Part shown: in pieces, positions 44,933 to 56,263 of the stretch | Numbering within the stretch: the first letter of the stretch is position 1 | Layout: each line of letters opens with the position of its first letter | Program-made: the position numbers and the translations under genes | The notes under the pieces: model-generated | The model's database searches: none | What the model was told of the DNA's origin: nothing | The model's input: only the letters and a program-made list of their open reading frames with translations | Source: Thelonectria olida | Taxonomy: Eukaryota; Ascomycota; Sordariomycetes; Hypocreales; Nectriaceae | Length of the DNA: 64,000 bases | Direction of reading: 5' to 3' | Assembly: GCA_020736575.1 (NCBI GenBank) | Contig: JAGPYM010000004.1 | Location: 1,736,001 to 1,800,000, forward strand

Positions 44933-45715
44933 TTACAAAACCCAGTCAAAGACTTCTGTGTGAGGTTGATGCGAGTATGGTTCCATCAGCTTCAACAGTA
45001 TTGGATGTCGCCGAAAGATTCCACGTAACAAGGTAGGTCGTGAGCCCGTCGAGTTTACGACTAGGCTTAGACAGGTCTCCAACACTTCGACTTTTGCATC
45101 AAACGGTTCAGCTTTTCTATACATAAGTTTCCAGATAAAAGAAGGTGTTGGTCGAGCTTCTGACCTGAACTGATGATGATTCACCTTGGGGGTGCCGACT
45201 GTCAAAATAAGCGCCTGATCTAGGGTATGGTTCAACTGATCATCTCGACTAAAGACTGGATCTTGGCAGTCTTCAAGAGGGTCTAGATTCTGATCAACGT
45301 AGTCGGGAGATTGGTGTCAAGCTCTGAAGCTCCTAAGACCAGATGCGCGGCTTCAAATGCAGACGTCAAAGGGACGGAGACACTAGTCTCTTTCAAGATC
45401 ATCATGAGGCCCATTCAGCATTCAAAAAAGAAAGTGGCTAGCTGGGATCTAACGTTCTCGACGGATAACTCCATCCACCTTCATAGTTTTGAGATGCTTG
45501 GAATTCGCATAGATGATACTCGAAGTTACTCCCTCTAGGAATGCTGAATATTGGTGCTGCATTCTTCACATTACGAGGGTTTGAAATATACCTTGACTTC
45601 GCCGAGGTATTCCCTGCCGTCAGTGCCATCTGGAAGGTCGATAATGTTATGGAAGATTTATATCGAATTCCTGAACATCGGTAATGATTTAGTTCCCTTT
45701 TTAGTAGTTTTCGCC
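44933..45715 (-). pseudogene. Degraded gene fragment, unrecognised
   Basis: On the minus strand several stretches read as ordinary protein but in different frames. One is FHNIIDLPDGTDGREYLGEV near 45655-45590, closed by a stop. The next, near 45410-45310, is MMILKETSVSVPLTSAFEAA. The last is a 100-codon frame at 45235-44933, open farther upstream to about 45300, that includes SEARPTPSFIWKLMYRKAEP and ends HTEVFDWVL. The pieces are in the same direction and close together, as expected for a gene broken by stops and indels. No family is recognised, so function is unknown. Confidence 0.4.
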
Positions 45716-48470
45716 GCTTTCTTAGTAACCGAGAATGCGGCGGAGCGACAACAGCGTCCGAGACACATCACATCGGGTGATTATAAGCACAAATCCCCAT
45801 AAATCAAAGAATAAGGTTGTAGTGCAAATCGATGAAGATGTCCTCGAGAATAGGGTGTGGTGGTGAAGCGGGGTGAGGCCAACTTATAGCCGAGGTCGAA
45901 GCCGTAAACATGTTTGACCACCCAGGACAGAGTTTGTGTTTGAAGCCTTGGCAATTCATTATACCGATTGTGCTCTCAAAAATCCTTGCCTGCTCATTAA
46001 GAACGAACGCTCTGATTTGGTTGCCTTCCGTGATAAGCTAGACTTACATTGACTGATGACTGCCAGTTATATTGCCTCATTCTTGGGACGTGATAGGTTC
46101 AGAATCTTTCGCGCTAACTTTATATGTGAGAGAATAGAAGAGACAAGAGGCTTCATTGGTGTTGAGAATGTTGGCTGTCTTCATTCATGTCAACGGGTTC
46201 ATTGCGCTTATGGAGATAACTTGGCAACAGCTCAGCACCTCATGTGTGTTGAGAGCCTGGTTCACCATCTTCCTGATGAAGTGCTAATCCAATCATCCTT
46301 TTGTGATTACTTCACCGTCACACAAAATGTTGAGGCCTTCAGCCTCACCCAGCGGTAGCCGAGCCCTCCACTAGTCGCATTGTGCATGGGCACCACCTTC
46401 GAGCTCGATCTTGTGGAATTCGTCACGGCTAAGCCACAACACAGTCTTCCAAGCCCACGTTGTGTATATTCACATTGATATCAATAAGTTACTGAAGTGC
46501 CATACTCTCTCTCCCTTCCCACATATGACAGATCAGCAAGGACTTCGGTTCGACCCGAGACATGCACAAACACAAACGGAAACGGTAGACCGCCGAATCG
46601 GACCCCATGAGATTATCGTCAAAAGTAGAGGTCAAGTATGGCCGAGACGCATACGATGTTACACAAGAGTCCAGGATGCACTGACCGCTATGTCGGCACC
46701 AGGTGGTGGCCATTCATTGGGTGATGAATAGTCACGAACTCCCTCGTACTTACGAAGTACAACCTCTTTCAACCTCGAAAGCGCCTTGACTGGATTCCTC
46801 TTGAACGACGTGCAGTGAGAGAGTTTCATGTCATACTTTCCAGTTTTCCTTGCATGCTCACAAGATGCAGCCAATCCACACCTTCTATTTGATGCAGATC
46901 AGATCTGGAGGATTCCGATGCAGTGCATTGAATCACAACAGACACTCAATGCGACTGCCAGTTGTATCATATCACCAGGATAAAGCTGTGGTGATTGAGC
47001 CGAGGAACGTGTGATGATTTGAACGGTCCCGAAGTCTCGCGGTTACGCGGGGATGGTCAGGTGAAGCAACCGCCGACAGAGATCGGCGATACACAAAATG
47101 CGAGATGCTGCGACTCCGATCTGCGCAACGTCTTCGAGGCCAATGAAGCGGCGGTAACGCTATTCCTCCCGCTATCCCGGGCGCCAATAATAACCACCAG
47201 ATCCTGACATGGCACGGCAGGGAAGCATCGGGTGATGGATGCGGAGCTTGGAGTATAAGTACAGTACATACAGTACCTTATCCATACAATCTGTGACGTA
47301 TCATGTTTCTGTTCTTGCTTCTTCTTTGGGGCCAGAACGCAGGAGTTTGCACGTTGAGAAGAAGCGCGTTCAGATGATTGGCCAGGTTTCGGGTTTTTGA
47401 GACAATGGGTCTGGAACCTTCACCTCAACCAACCATGTGAGCAGTGGGTTGTAAGACGACAATGTGTACATGCCTACCTTAAGTACCGGCCTTATTATTG
47501 TTCTGGTACGTTGGTGGCTAGCTGAGAGATGCAAACATCAGGCGAGAAGGGAGGCTTTGCTTTGTTACTGTGGATGTGCTAGACGTTGAGGCTTGTTTCG
47601 AGCTGCCGTGAGCATCGGCGTCTCAACGTCTCAACGCTGCGCAAGGTGCATGACAACTTAGAAATTAACTGCAGGGCGATCGCAGTGCATAGCACTTACT
47701 CCGTAGAGTTTATTGCGTACAGTAGACAAAACAGGGACCCACGACGGAGCTGGCAGAAGAGCTGGACAGGACGGGAGCGTTCAAGGTGCGAAGTACACTC
47801 AAGGTACACAGCCGGCAGAGAGGATACAGCGGGTACTAATAATAGCCAGGTTTCGTTGTGTGCCGGAACTGGAGGGACATCTGGCAAGTACTTCTATCGT
47901 AGTCCTGATGAGGTAGGAAGTATCCATACAGATAAGGTACCTTCCCAGCAATGCACCTGGGGTACCTGCCCTGGAGGTAGAGGTACTTGGGAGCTCCCTC
48001 CCTTCCATCCCTTGATGAAGCTCGAATGTTGTTAGCTTGCGGTCTGGCAACGAACCATCGGGTACAGCGGTGGACAGGAAAAAAAATAAAATAGAACGTT
48101 GAACTCCTCCCCTCCTCAGGTCGTACTGTGTACTATGTACACCCAAACTGTCACTCAAATCACGCAATGGACCAAGTCACAAACACATCAGATCGAGCTT
48201 CTTCTTCGCGCTTCTTCCCCTCGTCATCCCAAGTGGATCCCTGTCAGGTCCTGATTGGTACCTGTCGTCATCAAGCCTCATTCGGCCCTGCGAAGTCCTG
48301 CGTGCTGTGGCCGTTGCCCCGCCGGTGATCGAAAAGTGCCCCGCCATCCACCATCCAGAAGTCAAGAATCTGGAGCTTTCCTCGCCAAAAGCTGTCTCCC
48401 ATCCGTCGAGTACCTGCCTTCTTGTCTGGAAGGTACATACAGCGAGTTCACTCAGCTCTCCTCCCCCAAA
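45716..48470. other. Gene-poor spacer upstream of FKBP
   Basis: No gene is supported. The segment 47800-48440 is dense in GGTACC/AGGTAC-like words (see findings). A plus-strand frame at 46056-46358 and others lack any motif. The last ~100 nt are the pyrimidine-rich leader of the FKBP gene. Confidence 0.4.
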
Positions 48471-49378
48471 ATGCTGCCTATTAAAAGACTCGCCTCGCTC
48501 GCCCTCAGCTCTCGGAAGCTCCCTCTTCTTCCTCCTTCATCCACATCCGCCATCTACCTCTCCACCCGCGCCAAATCAACTATCGCATCAACCATCAACA
48601 ACATGGGTGTCCAGAAGACCATTCTCCGGGAGGGCTCCGGTGCCATCCCCAGCCCCGGTGACGAGGTCACCATTGAGTACACTGGCTGGCTCAAGGACGC
48701 CAATGGCCAGAAGGGCGACAAGTAAGCTCTATTTGACATTCGCATGACGCCCGTGGCTCACATTACCTCGATAGGTTCGACTCTTCCGTCGGCCGCGGCG
48801 ACTTTGTCGTCACCATTGGTGTCGGCCAGGTTATCAAGGGTACTTGAAATGAATTACCCACTGCTCCGTACATATCTAATTCTCGTTATTTCTAGGCTGG
48901 GACGAGGGTGTCACCACCATGAAGCAAGGCGAGAAGTCCACCCTTGACATCTCCAGGTATGTTATTGCAACCGCCACCACAGCTCTCACCTGCATTTACT
49001 GACAATCTCTCCTTCAGCGACTTTGGCTACGGTCCTCGGTAAGATCTCCGTTTCTCCTGCCTTCTTCCAGGCCAATTGCATCCCCCGATCCGATAACGTG
49101 GTTAACCCCGCCCCCGCATCGATGTTGGGTCAACCCGCTCGAATGGTGGTGGCATAATATGCAGTCGCAATCACCCATCTCCTGCATCTACCTCGTCTTC
49201 TGGTGCCTAAGGAAGAGTCTATGCTAACAATTGTCTTGCAGCGGTTTCCCCGGCCACATTCCCCCTCACTCTGACCTCATCTTGTAAGACCCCTCGTCAT
49301 ATGTAAACGCTCACGGAGCTTTGTCACTAACCGGTCTCAAGCGATGTTGAGCTCAAGAAGGTCGTCAAGAGCCCCTAA
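48471..49378 (+). CDS. FPR1: FKBP12-type peptidyl-prolyl isomerase, dual-start candidate
   Basis: Six exons: 48471-48721, 48775-48839, 48896-48956, 49018-49038, 49242-49283 and 49342-49378, encoding 158 residues. Exon 4 is only 21 nt. The conserved FKBP core begins at an internal Met (MGVQKTILREGSG, Met45), in the frame used by cytosolic FKBP12. Core motifs include VTIEYTGWL, FDSSVGRGDFVVTIG, VIKGWDEGV, the DFGYGPRGFPG loop and the final DVELKKVV strand; these line the FK506/rapamycin pocket. The first 44 residues are basic and Ser/Leu/Arg-rich with no acidic residue (MLPIKRLASLALSSRKLPLL...), a likely mitochondrial presequence. One gene could therefore supply mitochondrial and cytosolic forms. 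FKBP12 speeds prolyl bond isomerisation and, bound to rapamycin or FK506, inhibits TOR or calcineurin. Confidence 0.92.
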
Positions 49379-50725
49379 GCGATTCTAGCCTTTCACTATT
49401 TGGTAACTCTACTCGCCAAAGGATGTCTCGAGTTTCTTAGTACTGAAGCTGTCCACGTTTGACGCTTCACCAAGAATATTAGGCTCTGGATTAGCGACGA
49501 TGGTCTAACTCGGGGACCTTGGCTGCTCAGGCAAACTAGGAGTTTGAAGACACCTAGAGAGTTTTTTCTTCATGACGGCTAAATAAAGAAATAACGGACG
49601 CTCGTGTCTAACCACTCGGTGACGTGACCGTTGCAGGCCTGAGATTGCCACCCGCAAGCACGGCGTAGCACTTAGATGTGGTAATCCTCGAGGTGACAAA
49701 TGACTAGGAATCAAATAGTAGCACCAGAGCAGCGATTTGCCTGTAGATCCGCTCAAAATGAGTACCAGCCTCAACACTGTTCAGATTAGTAACCGGCTAC
49801 TATGGCAAAGAATCACCATAGGTAATCGTTAGCACCCCGAGCTCTTCTGGGAAGCCCTCTCCATCGACGAAGAGCTCCATAGCTTTTGCATGAGAGACGG
49901 GGAGGGGGAGTTTTAAGGTTCATTATGCTTCTTCGTGTTCTGAGGCACCACCCTTGCAAAGCTATCCTATCTCCATCATACCAGGGATCTGGGGGCTGTC
50001 CGAATGCCATAAGCCATTCTTAAGACCACCTACGGGGTCATTTGTCAGTGTCTTAGTCAAGGCTGGATTTGGAAGCTTCCAAAGAGTGGCGCAGATGATC
50101 CCACATGGGAATGATGGGAAAACTTGCATCAAGAACCTCCATTCATTGCATTTCAGCATGGTCCGGCCCGGCATCACTCACCAGCCCCACTTCCATTCCC
50201 CTCTTCACTGCCCCTCATGCCTTCCAGGCTCCATCCAGGTCCCTTTCCAGCGCCTGAATCAGGCAGAACGGCACTGGGGCCACCTACCACCCCGCCCACT
50301 CAGCAAAGGAAGCATCCAGCAGTTTTCCTTCCATGTGCCCCGCCACTCGAGCCACCTGTACCATTACCTCATCAACGCGGCTACCACCTTTCCTCAGCCT
50401 CTGACAGCCACCCGCACCCGATCCCCCTCCGTCGTTTTCCATTTCTCATCATACATTCACGACCATCACGACCACTTCTCTTTACGACGACACAAGAGAA
50501 CGAAACAAAGCATATCTGCCCTCCTGCAACACGATCCTGCCATCGCAGGCTCCTTCCTACCTCCCTCTTCCTTGAAACTAGCTACTTGGCGGGGTTGAGC
50601 TCTGCCTGGTGCAGCTTGCGATAACATCGTCTCTCACCACCTCCAAGATTCCTTCTTCACCCGCGGAAGACAAGCTGGGGAAGCGAAAGCTCTCCACCGG
50701 GGAGTCACCAACCCATAAACGCATC
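49379..50725. other. Spacer and long leader of the E1 gene
   Basis: This contains the FKBP 3' region and the CT/CA-rich upstream sequence of the ubiquitin E1 gene. Plus-strand open frames at 49954-50598 and 50124-50624 fall in this pyrimidine-rich leader and look like composition artefacts. In-frame sense sequence directly upstream of the E1 ATG is described as a finding. Confidence 0.45.
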
Positions 50726-53700
50726 ATGGCTGTGAGTGTTCCCACCTCTCAATACTATCCCGCCCTGTCATAGAGCTCAGCGCATCTCCCTCGTCATGAT
50801 GGCTCTCCTACCAATGACACCTTACTCCTCACGGCTATCGTCTCTTTTTCTTTATCCTAACGATTACAAATCCCAGGAATCTAAGCTACCCGAGGTCGAT
50901 CTTGCGACTCGCATGCAGGTCGACGAGTCCGTTGTCGGACACACCGAAATCGATGAGTCCCTCTACAGCCGACAGCTCTACGTTTTGGGCCATGAGGCCA
51001 TGAAGCGCATGGGCGCTTCCAACGTCCTCGTCGTCGGCCTCAAGGGCCTTGGCGTCGAAATCTCCAAGAACATCGCCTTGGCCGGTGTCAAGAGTCTCAC
51101 CGTCTACGACCCCGCCCCCGTCCAAATCGCCGATCTATCTGCTCAGTTCTTCCTCACCCCCGAGGATGTCGGTAAGCCTCGAGACGAGGTTACCGCTCCT
51201 CGAGTTGCCGAGCTGAACGCCTACACTCCCGTCAAGGTTCATCAGTCCGCAGGGTAAGCTAATGTTGGACAGTCCAGTATTTCCTTGTGCCACGCTGACC
51301 GCTTTGCCAGAATCAGCGAAAACCTCTCCCAGTTCGACAAGTACCAGGTTGTGGTCTTGACCAATGTCCCCATCGATTCCCAGAAGGCCATCGCCGACTA
51401 CTGCCACACCAAGGGCATCTATGTCGTCGTCGCCGACACTTTCGGCCTCTTCGGTTCCGTTTTCTGCGATTTCGGCGAGAAGTTCACTATTATGGACCCT
51501 ACCGGCGAGACCCCTCTCAGTGGAATTGTTGCTGGGATCGATGAGGAGGGCCTTGTTTCGGCGCTCGACGAGACTCGACACGGCCTGGAGGATGGCGATT
51601 ACGTGACTTTCACCGAGGTTGAAGGAATGGAGGCTCTGAACGGAGCTGAGCCGCGTAAGATTACGGTTAAGGGCCCCTATACCTTCTCCATCGGAGATGT
51701 CAGTGGCCTTGGCCAGTACCAGCGCGGCGGCCAGTACCAACAAGTCAAGATGCCGAAGATTGTCGACTTCAAGAACTTCACAACTGCTCTGAAGGAGCCC
51801 GAGTTCTTGGTGTCCGACTTTGCCAAGTTTGACCGACCCCAGCAACTTCACCTTGGTTTCCAGGCCCTACATGCTTTCCGGCTTGAGAAGAAGCGACTAC
51901 CTAACCCCATGGACGACGAAGATGCCGCCATTGTTCTTGGCACCGCAAAGGATTTTGCCGAGGAGGAAGGTCTGGAGATTGAGATTGACGAGAAGCTTCT
52001 CAAGGAGTTGAGTTACCAAGCTATGGGTGACCTGAGCCCCATGGCCGCGTTCTTTGGCGGACTTACTGCACAAGAGATTCTCAAGGCCGTCTCAGGAAAG
52101 TTCCAGCCGATCAACCAGTGGATGTATTTCGATTCCCTCGAGTCCCTCCCAACGACGACGAAGCGATCCGTTGAGCTCTGCAAACCTATTGGGAGTCGCT
52201 ACGATGGTCAAATTGCCGTTTTTGGTACCGAATACCAGCAGAAGATTGCCAACCTTAAGCAATTCCTCGTGGGTGCTGGTGCCATTGGCTGTGAGATGTT
52301 GAAGAACTGGGCAATGATTGGTCTGGGCACGGGTCCTGAGGGCAAAATCTGGGTGACGGATATGGACTCAATTGAGCGCAGTAACTTGAACCGACAGTTC
52401 CTCTTCCGGGCCGCCGATGTTGGTGGCATGAAGAGTGATTGCGCGGCCAAGGCCGTTGAGCGAATGAACCCTGAGCTCGCGGGTCATATTGTGACTCTCA
52501 AGGAGCGAGTCAGCCCTGAAACCGAGCACGTGTTCAACGAGGAATTTTGGGACAACCTCGACGGCGTCACCAATGCCCTGGACAATGTTGAGGCCCGAAC
52601 CTACGTGGACCGAAGATGTGTCTTCTTCCGCAAGCCTTTGCTGGAGAGTGGTACTCTCGGTACCAAGGGCAATACCCAAGTTGTCCTGCCCCACCTCACG
52701 GAGTCTTACTCCTCATCTCAGGATCCCCCCGAGAAGGAATTCCCCATGTGCACCATTCGAAGCTTCCCCAACCGTATTGAGCACACAATCGCGTGGGCCA
52801 AGGAGTATATGTTTGAGCGATGCTTCGTCAAGGCTCCCCAAACTGTCAACCTTTACCTCACCCAGCCCAACTTCCTTGAAAGCACTCTCAAGCAGGGCGG
52901 TAACCAGAAGGATACTCTAGAGACCATTCGCAACTATTTGACCACTGAACGCCCCCGAACATTTGAGGACTGTATCGCCTGGGCCCGCCGACTCTTCGAG
53001 ACTGAGTACTCCAACAAGATCCAGCAGTTGCTGTACAACTTCCCCAAGGATGTCGAGACCTCTACTGGTACTCCGTTCTGGTCTGGCCCCAAGCGTGCTC
53101 CTGACGCCCTCAAATTTAACCCCGAAAACCCCACTCACCTTGGCTTCGTCATTGCTGGCGCCAACCTCCACGCTTTCAATTATGACATCAAGTCGCCCGG
53201 TACTGACAAGGCCATCTACCTGCGCGAGCTTGAGAACGTTATTGTGCCTGACTTCGCTCCCGACTCCAATGTGAAGATTCAGGCTGATGACAAGGACCCC
53301 GTAAGTTGTGCTTTAGGTTGTTTGTGTGTTTGAAACTATACTAATCAACCACTAGGATCCTAACGCCGACACCAACGACGATGACGATTTGGATCAGCTG
53401 ACTGCTAGCCTGCCCTCGCCCAGCACTCTATCTGGCTTCCAACTTGTGCCTGTCGACTTTGAGAAGGATGACGACTCGAATCATCACATCGACTTTATTA
53501 CTGCTTGCAGCAATTTAAGAGCAGAGAACTACAAGATTGAGGCGGCAGACCGACACAAGACCAAATTCATCGCTGGCAAGATCATTCCTGCGATTGCAAC
53601 CACCACTGCGTTGGTGACTGGTCTCGTCGTCCTTGAGTTGTACAAGGTCATTGATGGCAAGGATGATGTGGAGCAGTACAAGAATGGATTCATCAACCTG

Positions 53701-54081
53701 GCGCTACCCTTCTTTGGTTTCAGCGAGCCCATCGCCAGCCCAAAGGTTGAATACAAGGGCCCCAACGGCAAGGTCACTCTCGACAAGATCTGGGATCGAT
53801 TCGAGATGGAGGATGTAACTCTACAGGAGCTTTTGGATAACTTCAAGGAGCGCGGCCTTACCATTAGTATGTTGAGCTCGGGTGTCAGTCTCCTGTACGC
53901 GTCCTTTTTCCCTCCTTCCAAGCTCAAGGAACGATACGCCCTCAAGCTCAGCAAGCTTGTTGAGACTATCTCCAAGAAGCCTATTCCTGCGCACCAGAAG
54001 GAGGTTATCTTTGAGATTGTAGCAGAGGACCTTGACGAGGAGGATGTTGAGGTCCCCTACATCAAGGTGAAGGTTGCATGA
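50726..54081 (+). CDS. UBA1: Ubiquitin-activating enzyme E1
   Basis: Four exons: 50726-50731 (only ATGGCT), 50877-51253, 51311-53300 and 53356-54081, encoding 1032 residues, the usual E1 length. The short exon is joined by a GTGAGT donor to an acceptor at 50876. The inactive adenylation half starts with [20 protein letters not shown] and GLKGLGVEI. The active adenylation domain has the ATP-binding [19 protein letters not shown] and the metal-binding [16 protein letters not shown]. The catalytic cysteine is in [11 protein letters not shown] (about Cys608), followed by the ubiquitin-fold domain ending in [12 protein letters not shown]1 activates ubiquitin with ATP and passes it to E2 enzymes, in cytosol and nucleus. 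It is single-copy and essential in yeast. The frame is intact throughout. Confidence 0.96.
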
Positions 54082-54940
54082 TGGATTGGCCAGTGTGTAT
54101 TGGTGGTTTTAAAGGTGGCATAGATACGACAGTGATGATTGGACTATTCGTACAAGATCCAGCAAGCCGAAGGCTCTAGATATTCATAAAGATAGATGAA
54201 TACGACGCCTTCGCCTTCGTTATGAACAAGACTTGAATATTTTGGCGAATGGGAGCTAGCTAACTACCTCGAGAGTTGCCAGGCCCGTGGATAGGTACCT
54301 CGATAGTCTCATGTCTTCGCATGCGGGGTTTTGAAGTGAGAGCAATGACGACATGGTGCTTCACCTCACAGACACGGTGACAGTAGCCATAGTAGGGACG
54401 AACAATAAGTATACATGAAGACATACGTATTCAAGCAAGCTTCAAACAAGACCAGCCCAGTACAACACCTAGACAGCTTTAGACAAGTGACAAAGCACTT
54501 CGTCATGCTATCGAGAAGACTCGGTGGTGATGACTGATGCAGCCGCATAGCCCGCTAGCGAAAAGCGGGGATACTCGTGGCCAGCTGTATTACGCCACGA
54601 TTATCAAATGCACCTTTTCTTCGCTTTTGGTTGCAAGCGGTTGCTCTGGAGTTGCCCGACTGTTCCCCAACACGGATTAGCACATGTGAAACCGTCCATC
54701 TGTGAGTAAAGGGCTGTGTTTGGGTGCTTTTGTCATCTGTGAGGGGCAACGGTTGCTGAGAAAGTCTTAGTGAGCCTGACGATTGTCAGTTGAAGCAGAT
54801 TGATAGGGCACTTCGCCTTTCTGGTGTGCTACCTACCACCATCTTGTATTTCGTTCCCATCCAACTCCACTGAGGTAAAAGTATATATAAACGTGCCATC
54901 ATTCGCTTTGCATTGGGAGTTTTATCCCTTCTTTTTCTCA
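54082..54940. other. Spacer and promoter of the ECM4-type gene
   Basis: This holds the E1 3' region and the promoter of the next gene. A TATA element at 54881-54890 is listed separately. No gene is supported. Confidence 0.45.
54881..54890 (+). promoter_or_regulatory. TATA box of the ECM4-type gene
   Basis: GTATATATAA lies 51-60 nt before the ATG at 54941. The sequence is a near-perfect TATA box, but the leader it implies is short. If transcription starts 30-60 nt downstream, many transcripts may have little or no leader before the first ATG. That would favour use of the internal ATG at 55100. Confidence 0.55.
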
Positions 54941-56263
54941 ATGTCGATACAGAGACTTGGTACTCAAGCATTCAGAGTCTCCAGCAAGAATCCGTCGCAA
55001 CAATTTCGCATCATCCAATCACTGGCTATAGCTACACAGAGGTCATATCCTGCATTCAGCACAGCTCCAACTAATTCCTTATTTTCAAATCAAATCAGAA
55101 TGGTAGGCTACCGAGCGTCTTACTAGAGATCCAAGTCACATTCTAGATTCGTACCTGCATTGCTGACACAATCCCAATCGCACAGGCCAGCACCGTCGCC
55201 AAAGTCACCGACTGGGTCAAACCCGGCGACAAGTCTGGCGAGTTCAAGCGCCAGGTCAGCTCGTTCCGCGACTGGATCTCTCGCGAGCCCGGCGCCCAGT
55301 ACCCGCCCGAGAAGGGCCGCTACCACCTCTACGTCAGCTACGCCTGTCCGTGGGCGCACCGCACTCTCATTGCCCGCAAGCTCAAGGGCCTCGACGACAT
55401 TGTTTCGTACTCAGTCGTCCACTGGCATTTGGCTCAGGGCGGCTGGCGCTTCGCCACGCCCGAGGACACTGAGGTTCCCGGCGAGAACGTGATTCCCGAT
55501 CCTCTTGAGGGGCATGAGGACTTCAAGCGACTCAGTGATGTGTACTTTGAGTCGGAGAAGGACTTTGATGGACGCTACACGGTGCCTGTGCTGTATGACA
55601 AGAAGACGAAGCGCATTGTGAGCAACGAGAGCAGTGAGATTCTGCGCATGTTTGGCACAGAGTTTGACGACCTCATCGAGGACAAGTACAAGGCTATCCA
55701 GCTGTACCCCAAGGAGCTTCAGGACAAGATTGAGGAGACTCACGCATGGACGTACGACGGGATCAACAACGGCGTGTACAAGTCGGGTTTTGCCACAACC
55801 AGCACGGCATACGAGCACAACGTGGTGTCTCTGTTCGAGGCTCTTGATCGAGCTGAGAAGCACCTTTCCGAGCAGAAGGACGGTCCGTTCTACTTTGGCG
55901 CAAACATTACCGAGGCCGATGTGCGACTGTGAGTTGTCCCCTACTCTCCTTGTCGAGTCTGATATGGAACAGCAGCTAATATGTGCACCTAGGTACGTGA
56001 CTATAATTCGATTCGACCCTGTGTATTTGCAGCACTTCAAGTGCAACATTCGCGACATCCGGTCGGGATATCCGGCGCTGCACCGATGGATGCGAAACCT
56101 GTACTGGACCGAGCCAGCGTTCAAGGACACGACGCAGTTTGACCACATCAAGTGGCATTACACTCGCAGTCACACGCAGATCAACCCTCTGGGCATTACT
56201 CCCGTAGGACCGCTGCCTCACATCCTACCTTTGGAGGAGGAGGTTGTTGCGGCGAGGAAGTGA
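54941..56263 (+). CDS. ECM4: ECM4-type glutathionyl-hydroquinone reductase (omega-like GST)
   Basis: Three exons, 54941-55102, 55186-55928 and 55993-56263, encode 391 residues. The catalytic motif is YVSYACPWAHR; Cys108 is the redox-active residue. The WSxxx-free GGWRF and SNESSEILRMF segments and the C-terminal helical domain fit the ECM4/YqjG family, which reduces glutathionyl-hydroquinones with glutathione and may also act as a thiol transferase. The first 53 residues are basic and Ser/Gln-rich with no acidic residue (MSIQRLGTQAFRVSSKNPSQ...), a probable mitochondrial presequence. An internal Met is exactly the last codon of exon 1, and the conserved core begins just after (ASTVAKVTDWVKPG), so a cytosolic form from that Met is plausible. 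Confidence 0.92.

Noticed and set aside
49954..50624. Two plus-strand ORFs of 166-214 codons before the ubiquitin E1.
   Set aside because: They are in C/T-rich leader DNA and are rich in Pro, Ser, His and Arg simply because of base composition.
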